Shown piece after piece: positions 8,224 to 14,607 of a stretch of 29,075 nt of DNA. The notes below the pieces were generated by a model, which ran no database searches, had not been told where the DNA came from, and worked only from the letters and a program-made list of their open reading frames with translations. The stretch is from JAIBCL01 sp031411695 (GTDB lineage: Bacteria; Verrucomicrobiota; Verrucomicrobiia; Verrucomicrobiales; Verrucomicrobiaceae): the NCBI GenBank assembly GCA_031411695.1, contig JANOBO010000275.1, positions 1 to 29,075 of the forward strand. The letters are read 5' to 3'. Positions within the stretch are counted from its first letter, which is position 1, and every line of letters begins with the position of its first letter. The position numbers and the translations under genes were made by a program.

Positions 8224-8589
8224 TCAGTCATCGATCACGACGCGGCTGACGACGCGGCTGTCGCCTTCGGTGGTGTAATGGACGCTCACTGGCAGGCCGA
8301 CCTTGATGCGGGTCTTCACCTCGTCGTCGGAGATGGCTTTGCCGCTCTTCGTCACATACGTCACGGCCTTGCCGTAGCGGTAGGTGACGGGGCCGCTCGT
8401 TTCCTTCACCACAAACGTGGTCCCGGGCGTGTATTCCGACAGGGTGCCCATGCTGGTGGTGGTTTTGGTTTCCGTGACCGTGGAGCCATCGGCCTTTTCG
8501 GTCGTGGTCTTGGTGGTCTTTGTGTCCGCAGCGACCAACGCGGAGGCGGTCAGCAGCGAAAGGGCGAGAACGTGCAGTTTGGTTTTCAT
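8224..8589 (-). CDS. Small exported protein of unknown function
   Basis: A 121-residue protein with a clear signal peptide (about 1-21, hydrophobic core LHVLALSLLTASALVAA). The mature N terminus is a Thr/Lys-rich stretch (TKTTKTTTEKADGSTVTETK) followed by a compact beta-rich region with TFVVKETSGPVTYRYGKAVTYV. No cysteine occurs in the mature part and no catalytic motif is seen, so a structural or binding role in the periplasm or envelope is the most that can be said. Similar KTTT-rich exported proteins occur in Verrucomicrobiota genomes, from memory. It has its own strong terminator and an A/C-rich leader lacking a Shine-Dalgarno. Confidence 0.75.
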   Translation of the reverse strand: MKTKLHVLALSLLTASALVAADTKTTKTTTEKADGSTVTETKTTTSMGTLSEYTPGTTFVVKETSGPVTYRYGKAVTYVTKSGKAISDDEVKTRIKVGLPVSVHYTTEGDSRVVSRVVIDD

Positions 8590-8669
8590 CGTGTTTGTTG
8601 TTTGGGTTATTCCATCGGTGTCGATGGTTCCCTTTCATCGCAAACGGACGACTGCCTGGTTGACGGGTT

Positions 8670-8694
8670 GCGCCCTGATTGAAGCGTAGGGCGC
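8670..8694 (-). terminator. Possible terminator hairpin after the hybrid kinase
   Basis: GCGCCCT (8670-8676, plus orientation) and AGGGCGC (8688-8694) form a 7-bp stem with an 11-nt loop, just downstream of the kinase stop on the minus strand. No U-run follows, so it is weak as an intrinsic terminator and could instead be Rho-linked or incidental. Confidence 0.3.
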
Positions 8695-8710
8695 CAGATC
8701 GGGCATGGGA

Positions 8711-10360
8711 TCAACCCACTGCTTTGCGACGCGCCATGCGCGAGACCACGGCGATGACCTCGCCGGGATCCACGGGCTTTGACAGGAACGTGTCGAAGCC
8801 TGCGATGAGCGCGCGCTTCCTGTCCTCCGTGGAGGCGAAGGCGGTGAGGGCGACGGCTGGCGTCTCGCAGTTGATGGATTCGGCGTCCTTCCTCAGCTCC
8901 ATCATCATCTGCAGCCCGTCCATGTCGGGCATGCCGATGTCGCTGATGATCACGTCGAACTTCCGGTCTTTTGCGGCAGCCAGGGCTGCGGCGGCACATG
9001 GCGCGGTCTGCACGGCGGCACCCGCGTTGGTGAGCGCCTCGTTCAGCAGCTCGCGCGAGTCCGTGTCATCATCGATCACCAAGAGATCGATGCCGTCCAA
9101 TCTCGGAAGGTCTGGCACGGCACTCCCGGAAGCCGGGGCGTTCGGATGACGGCGGGACTGCGCGTCGTCGGTGCCGTGAAGGGCTGGCAGCGGCAGGCAT
9201 ACACGCACGCTGGCACCCATGCCGAGGCCGGGGCTCGAGGCAGTGATCGTGCCGCCGTGCATCTCGACGAGCGTCTTTGAGATGGGCAGACCCAATCCAA
9301 GCCCGCCATGCCGCCGCGTCGAAGAGGAATCCACCTGCTTGAAGCGCTCGAAAATGGAGTCGAGCTGGTCAGGCGGAATGCCGATGCCGGTGTCCGAAAC
9401 GGTCACCTCGACATGTGAGGCCACGCACTCCATCAGCACGTCCACACGCCCGCCAGCTGGAGTGAACTTCACGGAATTGTTCACCAAATTCCAGATCACC
9501 TGCTGCAGTCGCGCCGGGTCGCCGCGGATCGTGACTGTGTTCCCCGGCGTGACCTTCCCGAGACGTACGCCTTTGCTCATCGCCACCGGCCGGAGCGTGT
9601 CCAGCGCGGACTCGATCACCGCGCCGAGTTCGACCGGCTGCACGTCGAGGCGCAGCTTGCCGCTAATGATGCGGTTGGTGTCCAGCAGATCCTCGATCAG
9701 CCGTTTCTGCGCGAGGGCGTTGCGCTCGATCACCTCGATCTTCTTCGACAGCTCCTCATCGCCCTCCGCGTTTTCCTCCCGCATCAGCGTAGCATAGCCG
9801 AGGATGGCGTTCAGCGGCGTGCGCAGCTCGTGGGAAAGCGTGGCCACGAACTCCTCCTTCATCTTGCTCGCGTGCTCCGCGTCGGCGCGCGCGGCGCGCT
9901 CGAGGCCCAGAAGCGTCTCGCGCTCCGCCTCTGCTTGCTTCCGCTGCTCAATCTCGAGCCGCAGCTTTTTGTTCAGGTCCTCGATGCCCGGCAGCAGCAG
10001 CGCCTTCGGCAGGATGCGAAACAAGGCGATCACCGTCGCCCACGAGACGATGGCGGTGATCATCTTCACGAGGCCCGAAAGGCGGTACCATGGACGCCAG
10101 AACAAGGAGGCGTCGATGAGGTGCGTGAACCCGCAGGAGAGAATGAAGGTGCCGAAGAGCCAGAACAGCATCGAGAAGGGCACCTGGTGTTTCTTGATGG
10201 CAATGAAGTACCAGAGCGCCAGCGGGATGGCCGCGTATGCCCCGAACACCAGCGTGTCCGAGATGATGTGCAGCCAGCCATGGCTTTCCGTCCAGTGGCC
10301 GCAATCCCACCGGGGGACGAAACCATCGGTGCTGAACAGGTTGCGGAAGAACGAGGTCAT
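8711..10360 (-). CDS. Hybrid histidine kinase with an ethylene-receptor-type membrane sensor domain
   Basis: A 549-residue membrane sensor kinase. The N-terminal three-helix domain (about 30-120) matches the ethylene-binding domain of plant ETR1 and cyanobacterial Etr1: ISD with Asp35, AY with Tyr42, and FGTFILSCGFTHLID with Ile73, Cys76 and His80. These align with ETR1 Asp25, Tyr32, Ile62, Cys65 and His69; the Cys/His pair holds the copper ion. A short coiled coil (about 125-165) links to a HisKA domain with phospho-acceptor His177 in SHELRTP. An HATPase domain follows (N-box NLVNNSVKFT from 291, DTGIG 323-327, GLGLGL 353-358). After a linker comes a receiver domain (about 424-545) with acidic residues 430-432, phospho-acceptor Asp474, Thr506 and Lys528. 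There is no DNA-binding output, so phosphotransfer to a separate partner is expected. No cognate regulator lies beside it. Ethylene binding is inferred. Confidence 0.88.
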   Translation of the reverse strand: MTSFFRNLFSTDGFVPRWDCGHWTESHGWLHIISDTLVFGAYAAIPLALWYFIAIKKHQVPFSMLFWLFGTFILSCGFTHLIDASLFWRPWYRLSGLVKMITAIVSWATVIALFRILPKALLLPGIEDLNKKLRLEIEQRKQAEAERETLLGLERAARADAEHASKMKEEFVATLSHELRTPLNAILGYATLMREENAEGDEELSKKIEVIERNALAQKRLIEDLLDTNRIISGKLRLDVQPVELGAVIESALDTLRPVAMSKGVRLGKVTPGNTVTIRGDPARLQQVIWNLVNNSVKFTPAGGRVDVLMECVASHVEVTVSDTGIGIPPDQLDSIFERFKQVDSSSTRRHGGLGLGLPISKTLVEMHGGTITASSPGLGMGASVRVCLPLPALHGTDDAQSRRHPNAPASGSAVPDLPRLDGIDLLVIDDDTDSRELLNEALTNAGAAVQTAPCAAAALAAAKDRKFDVIISDIGMPDMDGLQMMMELRKDAESINCETPAVALTAFASTEDRKRALIAGFDTFLSKPVDPGEVIAVVSRMARRKAVG

Positions 10361-10453
10361 CGTTGATGTCGGAGATGGGTGGTGTGACCCGCCAGCCCAG
10401 TCAACCCAAAATGCGATACTCGGACAGGGGAGTTGTGAGGCTCAGCGGCCTCT

Positions 10454-10527
10454 GTGCCGAGCCGGCAACCAATCGCGGCACCCCCGCAGGACGGTCGCAG
10501 AAAGTTTTGGGCCGGCTCGGGTGGCAC
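10454..10527. repeat. Imperfect long inverted repeat upstream of the kinase gene
   Basis: GTGCCGAGCCGGC (10454-10466) pairs with GCCGGCTC-GGGT-GGCAC (10511-10527): 13 complementary positions interrupted by a 4-nt bulge, spanning a 44-base loop. It sits in the spacer (10361-10571) between the stop of the DUF72 gene and the start of the hybrid kinase, both on the minus strand. It could form a structured kinase leader RNA or end the upstream transcript; no U-run follows. Confidence 0.35.
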
Positions 10528-10571
10528 GGCGTTTTGGAAACGCGACTTTGGCGCCGCCCGCGGTCGAGTCA

Positions 10572-11576
10572 TCATTTGTCGCGGGCGCGGACGGCCGCAG
10601 GGCGACGCCGCGCTGCCGATGTGGAAGGCCAATGGCGCCGTGGCTCGAAGGCCCGCGCCTCATTGAAATGATCGGGTTTCGTCGGCGCCTCTGACAGGCC
10701 GAGCCTGTGCGCGAGCGACATCGCGTCATACGGAGCATGCACCTTCACGTCATTGTCGAAGTAAACAAAAACGTCGCGCTTCACCGCCGGCGGCTGGTCG
10801 CGCGCGCCGGTAAGCTTCACGCCTGACGGCGCTCGTCCACGCGACCACGCGCGGATTTTCCGCGCCCATTCCTTGAGCGCCGCATCGGTGTAGCCGCTGG
10901 CATAAAGCTCCTCGTCGCCATGCAGCCGCAGATACATGAAGTCCGAGGTCACATCCTCCATGAAAGGCCACTTGCCAGCGGTGTCCGCGACCACGAGCGC
11001 GATGTCGTGCTCGCGCAGCAGGTCGATGAACTCCGGCTGCTCGAAGGACACATGCCGGACCTCCAGCGCGTGACGCACCGGTCTGTTTGAGTCCGCCTTG
11101 ATCACGGCCCTGCCGTTCACCTTGCCGTCATGTTTTCGCGCGAGCCTCGATGCGGCGAGTGTGTCGCGTGGCAGCAGCTTGAAGAAGGATTCCAGTCGCC
11201 CACGGTCATAAGCGAGGCTTGGCGGCAGCTGCCAGAGGAAGGGGCCGAGCTTCTCGCGAAGACCCAGCACACCCGAAGCGAAAAAGTTTGCGAGCGGCGT
11301 CTTCACGCCGTCCAGCCTGAGGATGTGGGTGATGAAACGCCCGCCTTTGACCGAGAACACAAAGTCGTCCGGCGTAGCGTCATGCCATGCGCGAAAGCTC
11401 GACGGGCGTTGCAAGGAGTAGAATGAACCGTTGATCTCGATGGAGCCTACGTGCGTTGAGGCAAACTCCAGTTCGCGCTTCTGCGGCAGGTCTTTCGGGA
11501 AGAAAATGCCCCTCCACGGCGGATACCGCCATCCCGAGATCCCGATGCGAATGCTGCCTCGATCAGACGAAGACAT
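10572..11576 (-). CDS. DUF72 family protein (YecE-like)
   Basis: A 334-residue protein of the DUF72 family, a TIM-barrel-like fold of unknown biochemical role. Signatures are the N-terminal IRIGISGWRYPPWRG strand, EINGSFYSLQRPSSFRAW, FVFSVKGGRFITH, LGPFLWQLPPSL, and the late strands FMYLRLHGDEELYASGY and DVFVYFDNDVKVHAP, all typical of the family. The last about 35 residues are Arg/Ala-rich and less conserved in character. It is the third gene of a tight minus-strand unit (20 bases after the GSP39-like dehydrogenase). DUF72 genes often sit near stress and repair genes, which fits this position beside the repair operon, but no reaction can be assigned. Confidence 0.85.
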   Translation of the reverse strand: MSSSDRGSIRIGISGWRYPPWRGIFFPKDLPQKRELEFASTHVGSIEINGSFYSLQRPSSFRAWHDATPDDFVFSVKGGRFITHILRLDGVKTPLANFFASGVLGLREKLGPFLWQLPPSLAYDRGRLESFFKLLPRDTLAASRLARKHDGKVNGRAVIKADSNRPVRHALEVRHVSFEQPEFIDLLREHDIALVVADTAGKWPFMEDVTSDFMYLRLHGDEELYASGYTDAALKEWARKIRAWSRGRAPSGVKLTGARDQPPAVKRDVFVYFDNDVKVHAPYDAMSLAHRLGLSEAPTKPDHFNEARAFEPRRHWPSTSAARRRPAAVRARDK

Positions 11577-11596
11577 GGGGGCGATTCCGCTGACGT

Positions 11597-12475
11597 TTAC
11601 AGCGGCATACGCCCACCGGTCGCCCCGTACACCTCACCCGTCACATAGCTGGCTTGGGCGCTGGCGAGGAACACGAATAGCGGCGCAAGCTCAACGGGCT
11701 GCGCGGCTCTGCCGAACGCATTGTCCGCGCCAAACATCTTCGCCTTTGCCTTGGGCAGGGTCGATGGAATGAGCGGCGTCCACACCGGGCCCGGAGCGAC
11801 CGCGTTCACGCGCACGCCGCGCTCGAGCGCCATGTTTGCGAGAGAGCGCGTGAAGCTGGCGATGGCGGCTTTGCTCGAGGCGTACGCCAGGAGATTCGGG
11901 CTCGGATCGAAGGACTGGATGGACGCCGTGTTGATGATCGATGCGCCGGCCCGCATCTGCGGCAGCAGCGCCTGGCAAAGCCTGAACATGGCGAACACGT
12001 TCACCTGATAAGTCCTCTCGAACTCCTCGTCTGCGGTGTCTTCAAGAGCATCGTGTGAGCGCTGGAAAGCCGCGTTGTTCACGAGGATATCGACGCCGCC
12101 CAGCGCCGCCACCGCGCCGTCCGCCACTTGTTTGCACACGGCCTTCGAGGCGAGGTCACCGGGCAGCAGCACAGCCTTTGCGCCGGCATCGATCACCAGC
12201 TTCTCCGTCGCGCGCGCATCCTCATGCTCGCTGAGGTAAGAGATCGCCACGTCGGCGCCTTCGCGCGCAAATGCCAGCGCCACGGCCCTGCCGATGCCGC
12301 TATCACCTCCGGTGATCAACGCGCGGCGGCCCTGCAGCAGGCCGTGGCCGACGTAGCTCGACTCGCCGTGATCGGCGACCGGATCCAGCTCCCCTTCAGT
12401 GCCGGGCGGCTTCTGATACTTCGCGGAGTAAGGCGGGCGTGGATAGGCGTGGCGTGGGTCAGAGAATGAGATCAT
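11597..12475 (-). CDS. Short-chain dehydrogenase, general-stress-protein-39/YghA type
   Basis: A 292-residue NAD(P)-dependent oxidoreductase of the classical SDR fold with an N-terminal extension of about 48 residues containing a YPRPPYSAKYQKPPG stretch, which marks the GSP39/YdaD/YghA subgroup. Cofactor motif TGGDSGIGRA begins at 55, NNAA is at 133-136, and the catalytic serine, tyrosine and lysine are Ser185, Tyr198 and Lys202 (YASSK). The C terminus with MFGADNAFGRAAQPVELAP and SYVTGEVYGATGG is typical. The subgroup is tied to general stress in Bacillus and to aldehyde reduction in enteric bacteria; the substrate here is unknown. It starts 18 bases after the preceding SDR and ends 20 bases before the DUF72 gene, so all three are probably one transcript. 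Confidence 0.9.
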   Translation of the reverse strand: MISFSDPRHAYPRPPYSAKYQKPPGTEGELDPVADHGESSYVGHGLLQGRRALITGGDSGIGRAVALAFAREGADVAISYLSEHEDARATEKLVIDAGAKAVLLPGDLASKAVCKQVADGAVAALGGVDILVNNAAFQRSHDALEDTADEEFERTYQVNVFAMFRLCQALLPQMRAGASIINTASIQSFDPSPNLLAYASSKAAIASFTRSLANMALERGVRVNAVAPGPVWTPLIPSTLPKAKAKMFGADNAFGRAAQPVELAPLFVFLASAQASYVTGEVYGATGGRMPL

Positions 12476-12493
12476 GACGTGGCGGGTTTGGGT

Positions 12494-13336
12494 TCAGACC
12501 TTCTCGACGGCCTTGTTCTCGAAGTCACCGCGATGACGCAGCCTGTCCTTCGGCGGCACCTTCTCGTAAAACTTCTCGCTGATGCTGGCCTGGGCGCCGT
12601 CGGAAAGCAGCCGGCGCGCGGCCACGAGCATTTTGTTCATCGCGCCGGGCACCACGAAGAGATCCTCGCGGACCATCCCGTCGTACCCGGCCTTCGCGAC
12701 ATCCTGCGGTGCCATCACGCCGCCTTTTTGAAATCCATACACTTCCTCCATGCCGGCCTTTGGGAAAAAGTCAGTGTCTGTGGCCCCTGGGCAGAGCGCG
12801 GTGACCTTCACGCCCGTGTCCTTTAGTTCCGTGGCCAACGCCTCGCTCCATGAAAGGACGAATGCCTTGCTCGCATGATATACATTCAGCAATGGGCCGG
12901 GCTGGAATCCGGCGATGGAGGCCGTGTTTAATACTCTGCCGTGTCCGCGCGCGATCATCGGCGGCAGGAAGAGCTTCGTGAGGCGTAACACGGCTACAAT
13001 GTTTAGATTCACGATCGACAGATCCTTCTCGATGGGAATCTCCCAGAATTTCCCCCAGAAGCCGTGTCCCGCATTGTTCACCAGCACGCCGATCTCGAGC
13101 CCCGTCGCCTGCGCCGCGTCGAACACATGTTGGGCCGCGTCCGGCTTTTCGAGATCTGTGGCGATGGCGCGGACCTCGACGGAATATTTGGCATTGAGTT
13201 CCACAGCGAGCGCTTCGAGTTCGCCTTGATCCGGCGCGACGATCACGAGCGGATGTCCGTGACCGGCAAATTGATGCGCGAGGTGAAGGCCGATGCCGCT
13301 GGAAGCGCCGGTGATGAGAGTTGGCTCGAGATTCAT
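12494..13336 (-). CDS. Short-chain dehydrogenase, DltE/YqjQ-like
   Basis: A 280-residue classical SDR with cofactor motif TGASSGIG (9-16), NNAG (87-90), Ser140, Tyr153 and Lys157 (YHASK), followed by LCPGATDTDFF, as in DltE-type ketone/alcohol oxidoreductases. The usual basic cofactor-selecting position after the second strand is occupied by an acidic residue (VAPDQGEL), so NADH preference is possible but not certain. It is the first gene of the three-gene minus-strand unit and is divergent from the small charged protein at 13490, with about 150 bases between them that should hold both promoters. The last 20 residues are charged and variable. The substrate cannot be inferred. Confidence 0.88.
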   Translation of the reverse strand: MNLEPTLITGASSGIGLHLAHQFAGHGHPLVIVAPDQGELEALAVELNAKYSVEVRAIATDLEKPDAAQHVFDAAQATGLEIGVLVNNAGHGFWGKFWEIPIEKDLSIVNLNIVAVLRLTKLFLPPMIARGHGRVLNTASIAGFQPGPLLNVYHASKAFVLSWSEALATELKDTGVKVTALCPGATDTDFFPKAGMEEVYGFQKGGVMAPQDVAKAGYDGMVREDLFVVPGAMNKMLVAARRLLSDGAQASISEKFYEKVPPKDRLRHRGDFENKAVEKV

Positions 13337-13489
13337 GCCGATCGAGGGTGTGGTGGGGTTCGCGGGCCTCAGCGTGTTGATGGCGTCCGATTTTTCACTT
13401 ATCGAACTCGCGAACGCCTCTGGAGGTATGCGTTTTCGAGATCGCTACGGAACCCATCCACCCCCGCCCGCGACCGCGAAATACCGGGC

Positions 13490-13690
13490 ATGAGCACAAA
13501 CAAAAAGGCAGACGGCAAGCGCGAACTCATCGAGCCGCACGAGGGCGACAAGCGCTACGTGCGCCGCGCCGAGGATGGCACCTTCAAGGAGAGCGATGAC
13601 GTGGGCCTCTCCCTCGCGGCAGACCGCAGGACACAAGCGAAGACCGATGCGGAGAAAGGCCAAGGCGACAAAGGCGACCACAAATCCTGA
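13490..13690 (+). CDS. Small charged conserved protein
   Basis: A 66-residue hydrophilic protein: an N-terminal KKADGKRELIEPHEGDKRYV block, then RRAEDGTFKESDDVG, then a SLAADRR...QGDKGD ending. Small proteins with the KRELIEPH-GDKRY-RR-DG-F-ESDDVG-S pattern are widespread in soil bacteria, by recollection, often near stress genes; their function is unknown. It has no membrane segment or cysteine and is likely partly disordered. ATG 13490 is the only sensible start, because a longer upstream extension of the frame runs antisense through the SDR gene. It is divergent from that SDR gene. Confidence 0.7.
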   Translation: MSTNKKADGKRELIEPHEGDKRYVRRAEDGTFKESDDVGLSLAADRRTQAKTDAEKGQGDKGDHKS

Positions 13691-13759
13691 CGGCCTGGGC
13701 CGCCGGGAGGCCGAACAAACGATGAAGCTGCGCGCCTGATCAGACTGATACCGCGCTGC

Positions 13760-13923
13760 TCACTCCGCCTTCTTCTCCACCTCGCTTGATGCGCGTACGA
13801 ACTGATCGTCCCGTCCGACTGCATCGCCGCCGAGTCCACCGTTGCCCAACAACACGCGTACTAGCAGATGCGCCGGTTTCTCCACGCGGAGACGCGGCCC
13901 GCCCAGAAACTGCGTGTCGCGCG
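13760..13923 (-). pseudogene. Coding-like fragment downstream of pdeM, unidentified
   Basis: Immediately after the PdeM stop, in a different frame, about 54 codons read as plausible protein (GGPRLRVEKPAHLLVRVLL, then GRDDQFVRASSEVEKKAE) and end at a TGA at 13760-13762. There is no convincing start codon apart from an internal GTG. It could be the C-terminal remnant of a gene whose 5' part was lost, or a short coupled frame. No family was recognised. The rest of the spacer (13691-13759) shows nothing. Confidence 0.3.
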
Positions 13924-14607
13924 CTAACCCTGGCGTTGAGCGCGCCTGTGGAAGGTCTCGCTGATGGAGTCTGGGCCGACTAGAAAGACGCGGTCGCCTT
14001 GAAGCGGCTGGACGGAATGGGTGCCCGTGAACGACCCGAAAGCGGGAAGTACGGCCAGGCGCGCGCCGAAGTGGAAACACGGTGCGCGAAGCGACGCGCC
14101 GCCGCGACTGGACAGACGAAACGATGGATGCACATGGCCCGCGAAGACCGGCGCGTTCTCTTGCTCCATGGGTTCGTGACGACAGAGAAACGGACCGAGC
14201 GCCCACGGCTCAGTCACACACTGGAAGCGCCAGTCCGCTGGCAGCGCGCCGGCATGGCGGTCGTGATTTCCGATAACAAGGACGATGTCGAGCGCCGCGT
14301 GAGTCTCGCGCCATTGCTTCAGCGCGGCCATCGTGCCCGCGCTGCGGCCGGTCCTTGCATGAAGGAAATCGCCGAGGATCACGAGCCGCTGCGCACCGGT
14401 TTTGTCGAGGATTCGGGAGAGCCGCTCGAGATCATCGTCGTGCGAGGATTCCGGCACGGGGATGCCGGCAAAGCGGAACGCGGCGGCTTTTCCAAAGTGT
14501 GGATCGGCGATGAAAAGCGTGCTGTGGCGCGCCCACCACATCGCGCGCTCCGGCAGCAGCGCGAGCGTCTCGCCATTCCATTCAATCGTCACGCCGCGCG
14601 GGTTCAT
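13924..14607 (-). CDS. pdeM: Ligase-associated DNA damage response endonuclease PdeM
   Basis: A 227-residue calcineurin-like metallophosphoesterase. The metal-binding signatures are in order: ADPHFGK (34-40), GDFLH (79-83), GNHDRH (113-118) and GHVHP (157-161). PdeM is the nuclease member of the four-protein bacterial repair set that also has an MBL-fold exonuclease, an ATP-dependent ligase and a DEXH helicase; all four are present here in order. Start ATG 14607 makes a 4-base ATGA overlap with the helicase stop, so the longer open frame reaching 14694 is rejected. Residues 183-210 (RLAVLPAFGSFTGTH and the strands after it) are typical of the family C terminus, so the protein appears complete. 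Confidence 0.92.
   Translation of the reverse strand: MNPRGVTIEWNGETLALLPERAMWWARHSTLFIADPHFGKAAAFRFAGIPVPESSHDDDLERLSRILDKTGAQRLVILGDFLHARTGRSAGTMAALKQWRETHAALDIVLVIGNHDRHAGALPADWRFQCVTEPWALGPFLCRHEPMEQENAPVFAGHVHPSFRLSSRGGASLRAPCFHFGARLAVLPAFGSFTGTHSVQPLQGDRVFLVGPDSISETFHRRAQRQG

Noticed and set aside
7600..8682. 360-codon plus-strand open frame
   Set aside because: It crosses two signal-peptide genes and a terminator on the other strand; no family resemblance.
9804..10694. 296-codon plus-strand open frame
   Set aside because: Antisense to the hybrid kinase, Ser/Arg-rich, no recognisable domain.
13377..13405. Possible promoter TTGATG-17-TATCGA for the small charged protein
   Set aside because: The -10 box matches the consensus at only three positions, which is within chance.
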